A stretch of 64,000 bases of DNA from Myroides oncorhynchi (GCF_020905415.1 NZ_JAJJMP010000001.1:2119501-2183500); one strand, 5' to 3'. Numbered from the stretch's first letter, positions 17,629-26,967 are shown. The notes: generated from the sequence alone by a model not told the origin. Made by a program: numbers and translations.

Positions 17629-17958
17629 ATGTATGGAGTAATAGTGTTTATAGTAGTAGCTGTATTGGCTTATATAATAGTAAGAAAGTTTCTTACTGTG
17701 AAGCGGTTTGATAGTAATGAAGAGTATTTAAAGTATAAACAGAAACAAAAAGACTTATTAAAGCAAGAAGAAGAGGAGTGGGATGATGAATTTATTGATA
17801 AAAAGAGCTTTGATTTTCTTTTTTTAGGAGCGGTGGCGACTATTCTTTTTTTGATTTGTGGCTTATTTACGGATAATTCTTTTTATTTTATATTAATTCT
17901 TTTCGTTATTACGGCGATGTTGTACTTGTATTTTTACCCTCCTAAAGGAAATTTTTAA
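17629..17958 (+). CDS. Small membrane protein of unknown function
   Basis: A 109-residue protein that I do not recognise. It has one N-terminal helix (about 2-20), a highly charged cytoplasmic-type segment rich in Lys and Glu (residues 25-60, with a short coiled-coil-like KQKQKDLLKQEEEEW), and two closely spaced helices (about 64-82 and 86-103) ending in YFYPPKGNF. The start is chosen because the first helix follows at once. The gene stands alone between rho and the tRNA genes, has no terminator I can identify, and could be lineage-specific. Coding status is supported by the clean charge and hydrophobicity pattern. Confidence 0.6.
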   Translation: MYGVIVFIVVAVLAYIIVRKFLTVKRFDSNEEYLKYKQKQKDLLKQEEEEWDDEFIDKKSFDFLFLGAVATILFLICGLFTDNSFYFILILFVITAMLYLYFYPPKGNF

Positions 17959-18130
17959 TTATAATAAGGATTAGATATACTATAAAAATATCAGTAAAAT
18001 CAAATAATGAAGATGAAGTGGTAAAAAACAGGTATGTTAAAAAAACAAAATATTTTTCTTTTAAATGATTAGTATTAAGTAGTTTAATTTTTTGAATGAA
18101 AAATAAGGATATTTTTTTCTTTGCTAGAGT

Positions 18131-18160
18131 TTGTATTTACAGAATATCGTTCTATATTTG
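18131..18160 (+). promoter_or_regulatory. Promoter of the tRNA-Arg pair
   Basis: TTG at 18131-18133, a 19-base spacer and TATATTTG at 18153-18160, followed by C: a perfect Bacteroidota promoter. The -7 box ends 19 bases before the first tRNA, so the precursor has a leader of only about 10 bases. Confidence 0.82.
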
Positions 18161-18179
18161 CACTCGCAATAACGCATTA

Positions 18180-18253
18180 GGCTACGTGGCGCAACTGAAT
18201 AGCGCATCTGATTACGGCTCAGAAGGTTGCAGGTTTGAATCCTGCCGTGGTCA
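18180..18253 (+). tRNA. tRNA-Arg (anticodon ACG), copy 1
   Basis: A 74-base cloverleaf: acceptor GGCTACG / CGTGGTC (two G:U pairs), D-arm GCGC / GCGC, anticodon stem TCTGA / TCAGA with loop TTACGGC (anticodon ACG at 18214-18216), and T-arm GCAGG / CCTGC with loop TTTGAAT. CCA is not encoded. ACG should be deaminated to ICG to read CGU, CGC and CGA. Confidence 0.95.
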
Positions 18254-18305
18254 CTAAGTTTTATGAAAGTAAAACTGTGATAATAAAGAATAAATAAGGA
18301 ATTAC

Positions 18306-18379
18306 GGCCGAGTGGCGCAACTGAATAGCGCATCTGATTACGGCTCAGAAGGTTACAGGTTTGAATCCTGTCTCGGTCA
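18306..18379 (+). tRNA. tRNA-Arg (anticodon ACG), copy 2
   Basis: A near-duplicate of copy 1, 52 bases downstream. The core from the D-arm to the anticodon arm is identical. The acceptor is GGCCGAG / CTCGGTC and the T-stem ACAGG / CCTGT. The changes keep pairing, so both copies should be functional. Confidence 0.95.
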
Positions 18380-18380
18380 C

Positions 18381-18412
18381 AAAAAAGCTTCTCATTTGAG
18401 AAGCTTTTTTTA
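18381..18412 (+). terminator. Terminator of the tRNA unit
   Basis: Perfect 14-bp stem AAAAAAGCTTCTCA / TGAGAAGCTTTTTT with a 2-base loop, starting two bases after copy 2. Confidence 0.92.
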
Positions 18413-18445
18413 TTTATACCTATTTTTGCGTAGATCTAACTGATA

Positions 18446-18931
18446 ATGAAAGAAAGTTATTTTAAATTCTGGTGGAAGTCGGGTAATGAACATAGTGTTC
18501 ATTCTCCATTTATATTTAATCTATTGACTAAGGGGCTTTATCCTAAAGACCGTAAATGGCGTGGGCAAGCAAAGAAAGATGCTTTCATATCTCGTTTAGA
18601 AACTTATTATGTGCCAAAGAGTATAGGGGGTGTGGGAAGGGATACATCTTTAGTATCGAATGTGGTTGATTTAAGCGTGATTGTAGATACGGTAGATATG
18701 ATCTTAGTGTCAAAGTGTGATCAGGAAGTAAATGTAACTATGTTGTTTAGTAAAATGCATAATGACAGTGTTCTTGTTGTCGATAGACGCAGTGGTAATG
18801 AGGAAGCTGAATTATTGTGGGCTGAGATTATCAAAGAAGAGAGATTTACTGTCACTATTGATTTTTATTATTTTGGAGTAGCCTATGTTCGTTCAGAACA
18901 ATTAAAACAACATTTCGTGCTTAGAATGTAG
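18446..18931 (+). CDS. Shortened relative of flavobacterial class I methyltransferase, SAM core missing
   Basis: 161 residues. The N-terminus has KFWWKSGNEHSVHSPFIFNL and the C-terminus has HNDSVLVVD...VTIDFYYFGVAYVR...KQHFVLRM. Both ends match a Bacteroidota family of O-methyltransferase-like proteins normally about 230-260 residues long. The part between them, which in full-length members holds the SAM-binding glycine motif (EIGTSLG-like), is absent, and the remaining middle (GGVGRDTSLVSNVVDL) has no such motif. The reading frame is intact, so this looks like an internal deletion that kept the frame: either a decaying gene or a protein with a non-enzymatic role. Methyltransferase activity is unlikely. 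Confidence 0.65.
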   Translation: MKESYFKFWWKSGNEHSVHSPFIFNLLTKGLYPKDRKWRGQAKKDAFISRLETYYVPKSIGGVGRDTSLVSNVVDLSVIVDTVDMILVSKCDQEVNVTMLFSKMHNDSVLVVDRRSGNEEAELLWAEIIKEERFTVTIDFYYFGVAYVRSEQLKQHFVLRM

Positions 18932-19075
18932 TGTCTGTTTATCTAGTTATACATATTTTACTTATCTTAGAAAATAATTTTTTTATTGTATAAAGTGGTA
19001 GTAATAGTTTGTTTTAATAGCTGTTGTGACTTTGTGCATAAAATAATTTGAGTTTTTGATTAAATCAAAGAAGCT

Positions 19076-19765
19076 ATGCCAGAACATATTATAGAAATAA
19101 AGGATATTAAGCGTGATTTTAAATTGGGCTCAGAAATAGTACATGTACTAAAAGGAGTTAATTTGGATATTGCTAAAGGAGATTATGTGGCGCTTATGGG
19201 GCCTTCTGGTAGTGGAAAATCCACATTAATGAATATTTTAGGATGTCTAGATACTCCTACTTCAGGAGAGTATATCTTAGATGGCAACGATGTAAGTGCG
19301 CTTAAAGATGATCAACTGGCAGAGATTCGAAATAAGAGTATTGGTTTTGTTTTTCAAACGTTTAATTTACTGCCGCGTACAACAGCTCTAGATAATGTTG
19401 CTTTGCCTATGGTTTATGCGGGGGACACTAAATCTGAACGCAATGCTAGAGCAAAGGAAGTCTTGGGACAAGTAGGATTAAGTGACCGTATGGATCACCA
19501 TCCTAATCAATTGTCAGGAGGGCAACGCCAGCGGGTAGCTGTCGCTCGAGCTTTAGTTAATAAGCCAGCTATAATCTTAGCAGATGAACCTACTGGAAAT
19601 TTGGACACAAAAACTTCCATAGAAATTATGCATCTATTTGATGAAATCCACGCTAATGGAAATACAGTGATTTTAGTAACCCACGAGGAAGATATAGCGG
19701 CTCATGCGCATCGTATTATCCGTTTGCGCGATGGTGTAATAGAAAGTGATGAACGAATTAAGTAA
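19076..19765 (+). CDS. ABC transporter ATP-binding protein, LolD/MacB type
   Basis: A 229-residue ATPase subunit with Walker [10 protein letters not shown] (42-50), signature LSGGQRQR (about 143-150), Walker [13 protein letters not shown] and the switch His in VTHEEDIA. The sequence groups with LolD, MacB and FtsE-like ATPases, which drive lipoprotein release or extrusion by mechanotransmission. No permease gene is adjacent, so the partner is encoded elsewhere, as is common for this protein in Flavobacteriaceae. The start is supported by [15 protein letters not shown], which leads straight into the first beta strand. A weak promoter (TTTG near 19008, TGACTTTG at 19027-19034) lies upstream. 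Confidence 0.88.
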   Translation: MPEHIIEIKDIKRDFKLGSEIVHVLKGVNLDIAKGDYVALMGPSGSGKSTLMNILGCLDTPTSGEYILDGNDVSALKDDQLAEIRNKSIGFVFQTFNLLPRTTALDNVALPMVYAGDTKSERNARAKEVLGQVGLSDRMDHHPNQLSGGQRQRVAVARALVNKPAIILADEPTGNLDTKTSIEIMHLFDEIHANGNTVILVTHEEDIAAHAHRIIRLRDGVIESDERIK

Positions 19766-19830
19766 AAGAGGTGTATAGCTTCTTATTTTGTTGTATTTTG
19801 GATGCTTATTAAACCGAGAGATATAGATTT

Positions 19831-20406
19831 ATGAAAGTATATACAAAAACAGGGGATAAAGGGACTACAGCATTATTCGGAGGTACACGCGTACCTAAAC
19901 ATCACATAAGAATAGAAAGCTACGGTACAGTAGATGAATTAAATTCTTATATAGGATTAATTCGAGATCAAGAGATGAATCAGTTGTATAAAAGTGTTTT
20001 AATAGAAATACAAGACAGATTATTTACTGTAGGAGCTATTTTAGCAACTGATCCAGAAAAAGCAATTTTGAAAAATGGCAAGGAGCGATTAAATATTCCA
20101 AAGATAAGCATAGAGGATATTGAATTATTAGAGAATGAAATAGATCGAATGGAGGAATCATTGCCACCAATGACTCATTTTGTTTTGCCAGGAGGGCATA
20201 CTACAGTGTCATATTGTCATATAGCTAGATGTGTCTGCCGTAGAGCAGAACGTTTGTCAGTAAGTTTAAATGAAGTAGAGCCTGTAGATGAGTCAGTTTT
20301 GAAGTATTTAAACCGACTTTCTGACTATTTGTTTGTGTTGGCACGAAAGTTGACTTTTGATTTACAAGCTGAAGAAGTGAAATGGATTCCAAGAAAAGAA
20401 GATTAA
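19831..20406 (+). CDS. Cob(I)yrinic acid a,c-diamide adenosyltransferase, PduO type
   Basis: The enzyme adenosylates cob(I)alamin with ATP to give coenzyme B12. The 191-residue protein has the PduO-type signature near its start (KVYTKTGDKGTTALFGG, ATP binding), then RIESYGTVDELNSYIG, and the C-terminal helix motif RCVCRRAER that contributes the corrinoid/ATP interface. The length is normal for the single-domain form. It sits 65 bases after the LolD-type ATPase but is functionally unrelated. The B12-binding radical SAM enzyme encoded near 52 kb uses a cobamide, though not necessarily the adenosyl form, so a link is only suggestive. Confidence 0.9.
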   Translation: MKVYTKTGDKGTTALFGGTRVPKHHIRIESYGTVDELNSYIGLIRDQEMNQLYKSVLIEIQDRLFTVGAILATDPEKAILKNGKERLNIPKISIEDIELLENEIDRMEESLPPMTHFVLPGGHTTVSYCHIARCVCRRAERLSVSLNEVEPVDESVLKYLNRLSDYLFVLARKLTFDLQAEEVKWIPRKED

Positions 20407-20483
20407 AAAGTGTTATTTTTCTTAAAATCTATTGATTTAAAAAGCGACGTTCTTTAAAACAGCTGAAATAATTAAAAAAAAGC

Positions 20484-20513
20484 TTGATAATTTCATAATA
20501 AAAATTATTTTTG
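20484..20513 (+). promoter_or_regulatory. Promoter of the DUF2795 gene
   Basis: TTG at 20484-20486, a 19-base spacer and TATTTTTG at 20506-20513: an exact Bacteroidota promoter, 25 bases before the ATG. Confidence 0.75.
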
Positions 20514-20538
20514 CATTTAAAATTTAAAAACAATAGAG

Positions 20539-20760
20539 ATGTATTGGACATTAGAATTAGCATCTTATCTAAGTGATGCTCCATGGCCTGCGACGAAAGA
20601 TGAACTTATTGATTATGCAATTAGAACAGGTGCTCCTCTAGAGGTAGTAGAGAACCTTCAATCTATAGAAGATGAGGGGGAAATCTATGAATCAATGGAA
20701 GAGATTTGGCCAGACTATCCAACAGACGAAGATTATCTTTGGAACGAGGATGAGTATTAA
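20539..20760 (+). CDS. DUF2795 protein
   Basis: A 73-residue, strongly acidic protein of the DUF2795 family (MYWTLELASYLSDAPWPATKDELIDYAIRTGAP is the typical opening, here at residues 1-33). Family members are small cytoplasmic proteins of unknown function found across Bacteroidota and some other phyla. The C-terminal half is very rich in Glu and Asp (EIYESMEEIWPDYPTDEDYLWNEDEY region). It has a textbook promoter and its own terminator just upstream of secA, so it is an independent, probably well-expressed transcript. Confidence 0.88.
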   Translation: MYWTLELASYLSDAPWPATKDELIDYAIRTGAPLEVVENLQSIEDEGEIYESMEEIWPDYPTDEDYLWNEDEY

Positions 20761-20772
20761 GATATAAATTAG

Positions 20773-20803
20773 AAAAAAAGCCTCTAAACAGGCTTTTTTT
20801 TTA
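20773..20803 (+). terminator. Intrinsic terminator after the DUF2795 gene
   Basis: Stem AAAAAAAGCCT / AGGCTTTTTTT with a 6-base loop and a further T run. Confidence 0.88.
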
Positions 20804-20851
20804 TTTAACTTTACGATTTGACAGTAATAAAAAAATAAACCATATAAATTT

Positions 20852-23800
20852 ATGAGTATCATAAACAGCATATTAAAGGTTTTTGTCGGAGATAAATCAG
20901 AAAGAGATATCAAAGCAATCAAACCTTTAATTGAGAAAATAAAAACGTACGAAGGAGCTTTATCTAGCCTTTCTAACGATGAATTAAGAGCGAAGACAAT
21001 TTACTTTAAAGAAAAAATCCAGCAGTCTAGAGCAGATCAAGATGCTAAAATAGCTTCTTACAAAGAGGAAATTGAAAAAACGCAAGATATCGATAAGAGA
21101 GAGTCAATGTATGCAAGCATTGATAGCTTAGAGAAAGAAGCTTATACTAACTCGGAGAAATTGTTGATGGATATTTTACCAGAAGCATTCGCTGTAGTAA
21201 AAGAAACTGCTCGTCGATTTAAAGAGAATGAAACTGTAGTTGTAACTGCGACAGAACAAGATAGAGCGTTTTCAGAAAGTAAATCTTATGTTTCTATTGA
21301 AGGAGATAAGGCGCTTTGGGCTAATACATGGTCAGCAGCGGGTAAACAAGTTACATGGGATATGATTCACTATGACGTACAGTTAATAGGTGGTATTGTA
21401 TTGCACCAAGGTAAAATCGCTGAGATGCATACAGGGGAAGGAAAAACATTAGTAGCTACTTCTGCTTTATACTTAAATGCTTTAACAGGAAATGGAGTTC
21501 ACTTAGTAACTGTGAATGATTATTTGGCAAAACGTGATAGTCAGTGGAAAGCACCATTGTTCGAGTTCCATGGTATGACAGTTGATTGTATCGATAATCA
21601 CCAACCAAACTCTCCAGGAAGAAGAGCAGCTTATGCTTCTGATATTACTTATGGTACGAATAATGAATTTGGTTTTGACTACCTACGTGATAATATGGCT
21701 CATACTCCAGAAGAATTAGTACAGAGAAAACACAACTTCGCAATCGTAGATGAGGTGGATTCAGTATTAATTGATGATGCAAGAACGCCATTGATTATTT
21801 CTGGACCAGTTCCACAAGGAGATCGTCATGAATTTAACGAGCTAAAACCAGAAGTGGCTGAGTTAGTTGAAATGCAAAGAAAACTTGCAAATGGATTTTT
21901 AGCAGATGCTAAAAAGCTTATTCGTGAAGGAAATACAAAAGAAGGTGGATTCTTGTTGTTTAGAGCATATAGAAGTTTACCTAAGAATAAGGCGTTAATC
22001 AAATTCTTAAGTGAAGAAGGAGTAAAGCAATTACTTCAAAAAACAGAGAATTACTATATGCAGGACAACAATAGAGAAATGCATAAAGTAGATGAGGCGT
22101 TATATTTCGTTATTGAAGAGAAAAATAACCAAGTACAATTAACAGATCTTGGTATTCAATATTTATCAAAAGATACTGATCAAAGCTTCTTCGTGCTTCC
22201 AGATATTGGAGTGGAGATAGCAAAGATAGAAGCTAAGAACTTGTCAATCGATGAAGAAGCTGAAGCTAAAGAACTATTATTCCAAGATTTCGGTGTAAAA
22301 AGTGAGCGTATCCATACATTAAGTCAGTTATTAAAAGCATATACATTATTTGAAAAAGATACTGAATATGTGGTAATGGATAACAAGATTATGATCGTAG
22401 ATGAGCAAACTGGACGTATCATGGATGGTCGTCGTTACTCAGATGGATTGCACCAAGCAATTGAGGCAAAAGAGAACGTGAAAATTGAGGCTGCTACTCA
22501 AACGTTCGCTACAATTACACTTCAGAATTACTTCCGTATGTATAATAAATTAGGAGGTATGACTGGTACTGCTATCACAGAAGCAGGTGAGTTCTTACAG
22601 ATTTACAAATTAGATGTAGTAGAAATACCTACTAATAGAGGGATCGCTCGTGATGATAGGGAAGATAAGATTTATCGTTCAGTACGTGAGAAATACAAAG
22701 CTGTTATCGAAGATGTTGTAGAATTATCAAATGCAGGACGCCCTGTGTTGATTGGTACAACATCGGTTGAGATTTCTGAATTATTAAGTAGATCTTTAAA
22801 AATGCGTGGTATTAGACACAATGTGTTAAATGCTAAGTTACATAAACAAGAGGCTCAAATCGTAGAAGAGGCTGGTCAATCAGGTATTGTAACTATCGCT
22901 ACAAATATGGCAGGACGTGGTACGGATATTAAATTATCTCAAGAGGTTAAAGACTTAGGAGGTTTAGCAATTATCGGTACAGAGCGCCATGATTCACGTC
23001 GTGTTGACCGTCAGTTAAGAGGTCGTGCAGGACGTCAAGGAGATCCAGGTAGTTCGCAGTTTTATGTGTCTTTAGAGGATAATTTAATGCGTTTGTTTGG
23101 TTCTGATAGAGTAGCAAAATTGATGGATAGAATGGGATTAGAAGATGGAGAAGTGATCCAACACTCTATGATGACTAAATCTATTGAGAGAGCTCAGAAA
23201 AAAGTAGAAGAGAATAACTATGGTATCCGTAAGCGTTTATTGGAGTATGATGACGTAATGAATGCTCAACGTGAAGTAATTTATAAACGTAGAAAGCACG
23301 CTTTATTCGGAGAACGTCTTAAGGTGGATATTGCAAATATGATGTTTGATTTATGTGAGCGTATCATCGAAACTAATAAATTAGCAAGTGATTATAAAAA
23401 CTATGAGTTTGATGTTATTCGTAATTTCGGTACTAATATAGTTGTGAGTGAAGATGAATTTGCTAAAGGAGATGTTGTTGCGTTAGCTAATAAACAATAT
23501 GATATCGTATTTAAAGCGTATTCTGAAAAATGTGAACGCAGTGCAGCTGAAGCTTTTAAAGTAATCAAGAATGTTTATGAAAATAATTCAGGACAATTTG
23601 AGCGTATTGTAGTTCCTTTTACTGATGGTGTTAAAACGATTAATATCGTTACGAATTTAGAAGAAGCTTATGCTACAAATGGTATGTCATTGATCAATGA
23701 TTTTGAGAAAAACATTACATTGACTATTTTAGATGAAGCTTGGAAGAAGCATTTGAGAAAAATGGATGAGTTAAAGCAGTCAGTACAGTTAGCTGTTCAT

Positions 23801-23953
23801 GAGCAAAAAGATCCATTATTGATCTATAAGTTTGAAGCATTCGAGTTGTTTAGAAAAACAATTTTTGAAATAGATTCAGAAGTTATGACTTTCTTGACAA
23901 GAGCAGATTTGCCTCAACAAGAACAACAAGTAGAAGAGATTTCTGAAGCTTAG
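20852..23953 (+). CDS. secA: Preprotein translocase ATPase SecA
   Basis: SecA pushes unfolded preproteins through SecYEG using ATP. In the 1033 residues the order is: nucleotide-binding domain 1 with Walker A MHTGEGKT (about 190-197) and [20 protein letters not shown]; the preprotein cross-linking domain; nucleotide-binding domain 2 with [12 protein letters not shown] and [14 protein letters not shown]; and the helical scaffold and wing. Between the ATPase blocks lies an insertion (about 330-440) typical of Bacteroidota. The protein ends in [13 protein letters not shown] without the zinc-binding CxC...CH tail that binds SecB in proteobacteria. The start at 20852 gives the conserved [18 protein letters not shown]. 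Confidence 0.96.
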   Translation: MSIINSILKVFVGDKSERDIKAIKPLIEKIKTYEGALSSLSNDELRAKTIYFKEKIQQSRADQDAKIASYKEEIEKTQDIDKRESMYASIDSLEKEAYTNSEKLLMDILPEAFAVVKETARRFKENETVVVTATEQDRAFSESKSYVSIEGDKALWANTWSAAGKQVTWDMIHYDVQLIGGIVLHQGKIAEMHTGEGKTLVATSALYLNALTGNGVHLVTVNDYLAKRDSQWKAPLFEFHGMTVDCIDNHQPNSPGRRAAYASDITYGTNNEFGFDYLRDNMAHTPEELVQRKHNFAIVDEVDSVLIDDARTPLIISGPVPQGDRHEFNELKPEVAELVEMQRKLANGFLADAKKLIREGNTKEGGFLLFRAYRSLPKNKALIKFLSEEGVKQLLQKTENYYMQDNNREMHKVDEALYFVIEEKNNQVQLTDLGIQYLSKDTDQSFFVLPDIGVEIAKIEAKNLSIDEEAEAKELLFQDFGVKSERIHTLSQLLKAYTLFEKDTEYVVMDNKIMIVDEQTGRIMDGRRYSDGLHQAIEAKENVKIEAATQTFATITLQNYFRMYNKLGGMTGTAITEAGEFLQIYKLDVVEIPTNRGIARDDREDKIYRSVREKYKAVIEDVVELSNAGRPVLIGTTSVEISELLSRSLKMRGIRHNVLNAKLHKQEAQIVEEAGQSGIVTIATNMAGRGTDIKLSQEVKDLGGLAIIGTERHDSRRVDRQLRGRAGRQGDPGSSQFYVSLEDNLMRLFGSDRVAKLMDRMGLEDGEVIQHSMMTKSIERAQKKVEENNYGIRKRLLEYDDVMNAQREVIYKRRKHALFGERLKVDIANMMFDLCERIIETNKLASDYKNYEFDVIRNFGTNIVVSEDEFAKGDVVALANKQYDIVFKAYSEKCERSAAEAFKVIKNVYENNSGQFERIVVPFTDGVKTINIVTNLEEAYATNGMSLINDFEKNITLTILDEAWKKHLRKMDELKQSVQLAVHEQKDPLLIYKFEAFELFRKTIFEIDSEVMTFLTRADLPQQEQQVEEISEA

Positions 23954-23984
23954 GAAGTATAAAAAATATCTAATAGATATAAAG

Positions 23985-24017
23985 GAAAAAGACGTGTTTT
24001 AAGCACGTCTTTTTTTG
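23985..24017 (+). terminator. Intrinsic terminator after secA
   Basis: Stem AAAGACGTG / CACGTCTTT with a 7-base loop and seven T. Confidence 0.88.
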
Positions 24018-24251
24018 TAGGTATAAGTAGGAAGGTGTTTTGCAAAGAATATCCTTAGAATAGCTGTATATGGTTGTGTGCTGGTGAGTATACTTTAATA
24101 AGTAATTATAAGATGTATTGCTTGTGGAGAGTATGTATAGATTAGTTGAGGTTGAAGTTATTCCTGTAAAGTATTTGAGTATATATTGTTTTAGTTGTTA
24201 AAGGTGTATAAGTGATTATTCCTTAAGTATTTTGGGGTAAGTAATGGATAT
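24018..24251. other. Intergenic region between convergent genes
   Basis: Between the secA terminator and the terminator of the minus-strand immunophilin gene. It has no credible open frame, and I recognise no repeat or RNA gene. Confidence 0.5.
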
Positions 24252-24287
24252 AAAAAAAGGATTGATATATGTATCAATCCTTTTTTA
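24252..24287. terminator. Terminator of the immunophilin operon, symmetrical
   Basis: Stem of about 14 bp (AAAAAAAGGATTGATA / TATCAATCCTTTTTT) with a short loop. A and T runs on both sides allow action in either direction; its main client is the minus-strand operon. Confidence 0.9.
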
Positions 24288-24301
24288 TATTTTAAAACGG
24301 T

Positions 24302-25381
24302 TTAGTTAGCAACCATTTCTAATTCAAAAACTAAATCTGTATTAGGAGGAATAACTCCACCAGCTCCAGCTTCTCCATAAGCTAAATGAGAAGGGATAAA
24401 GATAACTGCTTTATCTCCAATTTTCATTTGCTCTATTCCTTCGATGAAACCAGGTATTAAACCTGTTTTAGTACCATATTTAAAGGGAATTGGAGTGTAT
24501 TGTTGTGCATTAGCTCTTCGTTGGTCAAATGTTCCAAAGGCTTTAGATAGCTCTGCGTTGCTTGAATCAAACATTAATCCATTCTCAAAGAAACCCGCGT
24601 AGTCAATCATTACTTCTTGTCCTACATTTGGTTTTTTACCTTGTGCATCTTTTATGATAACATAAGCAAGACCAGAGTGAGTTTTAGTAGCCTTAGCTTT
24701 TAATTCCATAAATTTAGTAGCGTATTCTTTTTGAGCATTTGCTACTTTGTCTTTTAATTCTTTTTTAGACTTATCTTCTTGTTCAAAATATTGTTTAAAT
24801 ACTTTAACAGCATTGAAAGCTTTAGCATCTTTACCAATTCTGATAATCTTTACAGATTCCATTTTGTCTCCTGGCGTAATCGAATTAACGATATCAAGAC
24901 CTTTTACAGTATATCCAAACACAGAGTGCATTCCGTCTAAATGTGGAGTTGCTTTATGTGTGATAAAGAATTGACTTCCGTTTGTAAAAGGGCCACTGTT
25001 AGCCATAGATAATGTACCTGCTTTATCATGTTTTAAACTAGGGTCAAATTCATCTTTAAATACATAACCAGGACCACCTGAACCTGTTCCGCTAGGATCG
25101 CCTCCTTGAATAACAAAATTAGGTTCTACTCTGTGAAATGTAATTCCATCATAGTAAGGTTTGTCTTTGTATTGTTTGTCAACGAAAGGATTATTTCCTT
25201 CAGCAAGAGAAACAAAGTTTGCTACTGTTACAGGTGCCTTAGTGTATTCTAGTTCTACGATGATATTACCTTTATTCGTTTTGATATCAGCATATAAGCC
25301 ATCAGGTAGATCTGATTTAGGTGAAGCGCAAGAAGTCACTAACGCTACTACACTTAGTATTAGAGTTGTCATTTTTTTCAT
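24302..25381 (-). CDS. Cyclophilin-FKBP dual immunophilin lipoprotein
   Basis: A 359-residue peptidyl-prolyl cis-trans isomerase with two unrelated catalytic folds in one chain. A lipoprotein signal peptide ends in LVTSC (Cys18). A cyclophilin domain follows (about 28-180: ITFHRVEPNFVIQGGDPSGTG, GSQFFITHKATPHLDGMHSVFG). A lysine-rich helical linker (about 195-230) leads to an FKBP domain (about 235-357: VGQEVMIDYAGFFENGLMFDSS, GFIEGIEQMKIGDKAVIFIPSHLAYG). Dual-family immunophilins of this cyclophilin-first order are known from Flavobacterium. Location should be the periplasmic face of a membrane. It lies one base after gldI, which encodes a second FKBP-like lipoprotein, so the operon supplies prolyl isomerases for exported proteins. 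Confidence 0.93.
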   Translation of the reverse strand: MKKMTTLILSVVALVTSCASPKSDLPDGLYADIKTNKGNIIVELEYTKAPVTVANFVSLAEGNNPFVDKQYKDKPYYDGITFHRVEPNFVIQGGDPSGTGSGGPGYVFKDEFDPSLKHDKAGTLSMANSGPFTNGSQFFITHKATPHLDGMHSVFGYTVKGLDIVNSITPGDKMESVKIIRIGKDAKAFNAVKVFKQYFEQEDKSKKELKDKVANAQKEYATKFMELKAKATKTHSGLAYVIIKDAQGKKPNVGQEVMIDYAGFFENGLMFDSSNAELSKAFGTFDQRRANAQQYTPIPFKYGTKTGLIPGFIEGIEQMKIGDKAVIFIPSHLAYGEAGAGGVIPPNTDLVFELEMVAN

Positions 25382-25382
25382 A

Positions 25383-25937
25383 TTAATTGGTTATTTTTTC
25401 TATTGATTTAAGATCAAGTGTAATTATTAGAGGTTGATTCTTATTTATTTTATTTTTATCTCCTAGATAGCTAAATGCTAAAGATGATGGTGTGAGTAAT
25501 TTTATAGACTCATTGTTTTTCATTAATTTGATAGCATGTCTAAGTATTGGTAAGATATCTTCTTTGTCTACTACATAAGATAATACACCAACATCACTTT
25601 TAGAGTATAATAAGCTATCTTGTAAAGTACTGATTTGGTAAGTATACATGACTGTGTTTCCTTCTGTAGGCCTTATAGAATCATGAATTTTACGTTCTTC
25701 ATAAGTATACCAAAAACCGTTTTTAGAATTTATATATGTATTTGTCTTATCAGTTTCGATGTATTTAGATATCAATTCTTCTTCACTCTTTACTATATCC
25801 ATGTTTCTCATTGCAGAGCTTTGTATAACACTTTCTTTGGATTTAGAAATTGGTTTTCTGGTTTCTGCATTGTTATTACAACTAGATATAAAGATTGCCA
25901 AAAAGGCTAAATTTAGAAACTGAATAAATTTAGACAT
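25383..25937 (-). CDS. gldI: Gliding motility lipoprotein GldI, FKBP-like
   Basis: GldI is an FKBP-type peptidyl-prolyl isomerase lipoprotein, needed in Flavobacterium johnsoniae for gliding. The 184-residue protein has a lipobox at FISSC (Cys20) and then a single FKBP-like domain (about 85-184) with the pattern GNTVMYTYQIS and LLTPSSLAFSYLGD. The usual FKBP catalytic residues are only partly conserved, as in other GldI proteins. The gene overlaps the upstream DHH phosphoesterase gene by eight bases and precedes the dual immunophilin by one base, so all three form an operon. It marks the gliding/T9SS lineage, but does not itself prove that the organism glides. Confidence 0.88.
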   Translation of the reverse strand: MSKFIQFLNLAFLAIFISSCNNNAETRKPISKSKESVIQSSAMRNMDIVKSEEELISKYIETDKTNTYINSKNGFWYTYEERKIHDSIRPTEGNTVMYTYQISTLQDSLLYSKSDVGVLSYVVDKEDILPILRHAIKLMKNNESIKLLTPSSLAFSYLGDKNKINKNQPLIITLDLKSIEKITN

Positions 25938-26967
25938 AGAATTCGTTTTTATGTTTTTTTATAATTTCAATAAATCTTGTAATAGTTTCATTAAGTGGTA
26001 TTGTAGATTTTCCACCTGCAGCGTTTACATGTCCTCCACCTTCAAAATATTTACGAGCTAGTAAATTTACATCCATATTTCCTTGAGACCTTAGAGAGAT
26101 TTTCACGATTCCTTCGTCTTTTCTTTCAATAAAAAAGAATGTTAAGTCAATCCCTTTAATAGATAGTCCATAATTTACAAAACCATCTGTATCTCCTTTT
26201 TGATGTTGGAACTCATTAAGCTCTTCATCCTTTAAGAATATGTAAGAAGTATTATATTCAGGTATTAATACCATGTTCTGTAACGCTCTACCCAATAGTT
26301 GTAATCTGTTGTAATTACTGTTGTCAAATAATGCGTTATGGATCGTAGGATTGTCAATTCCTTTGTCTATTAGATCTGCAACAACTCTATGAGTACTTGC
26401 ATTTGTTTTAGGGAATCTAAATGAACCAGAATCAGTAACTATACCTGTGTAGATACAAGTAGCTGCTTCTTTACTGATTTTATTAGTTAAGTTTAGCTTT
26501 TGAAATATAGTATAAAGTAGTTCACAAGTGGAACCGAATTCAGGATGAGAGAATGTTAATTTCGCATAGTTTCCAGGCATTTGATGATGGTCAATCATTA
26601 CAAAGGGAGCTTTCATTTTTTCAAGGACTTTTTCCATATCATCTCCCGTTCTTAGTAGAATATTGAAATCTAACGTAAAAATGTAATCACTATTAGTTAA
26701 TAATTGAGTAGAGTAGTCTCTTTTACGATCAAATATAACTATGTCTTGAGTGCCTGGCATCCAAGTTAAAAAATGAGGGAAATCATTAGGAGATATCACA
26801 TAAGGCTCATGACCTAATGCTTTTAATACATGATACAGTCCTAATGTAGAACCTATAGCGTCTCCATCAGGATTTCTATGGGGTATAATACTTATCTTTT
26901 TAGGAGCGCTTAAAATAGATTGTAGCTGCTCTATGTTTTTTTCATTCATCATATTGCGAAAATACAT
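25930..26967 (-). CDS. DHH-family phosphoesterase, NrnA-like
   Basis: A bifunctional oligoribonuclease/pAp phosphatase type protein of the DHH-DHHA1 family. These enzymes degrade nanoRNA, pAp or cyclic-dinucleotide products with Mn. The DHH motif block comprises HRNPDGDAIGS (about 30-40), TLDFN with the metal Asp, DHHQMPG (about 126-132) and TDSGSFRFP. The DHHA1 RNA-binding GGGHVNAAGG follows near the C-terminus (about 312-321). The longest frame gives 345 residues, but the start may be one of the Met codons six or seven residues in (MMNEKNIEQL). It is the first gene of the gldI-immunophilin operon, which it overlaps. Confidence 0.9.
   Translation of the reverse strand: MYFRNMMNEKNIEQLQSILSAPKKISIIPHRNPDGDAIGSTLGLYHVLKALGHEPYVISPNDFPHFLTWMPGTQDIVIFDRKRDYSTQLLTNSDYIFTLDFNILLRTGDDMEKVLEKMKAPFVMIDHHQMPGNYAKLTFSHPEFGSTCELLYTIFQKLNLTNKISKEAATCIYTGIVTDSGSFRFPKTNASTHRVVADLIDKGIDNPTIHNALFDNSNYNRLQLLGRALQNMVLIPEYNTSYIFLKDEELNEFQHQKGDTDGFVNYGLSIKGIDLTFFFIERKDEGIVKISLRSQGNMDVNLLARKYFEGGGHVNAAGGKSTIPLNETITRFIEIIKKHKNEFYV

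Noticed and set aside
19008..19034. Promoter before the LolD-type ATPase gene (TTTG, TGACTTTG)
   Set aside because: The -7 box has a mismatch and the spacer is only 15 bases, so it is mentioned but not listed as a feature.
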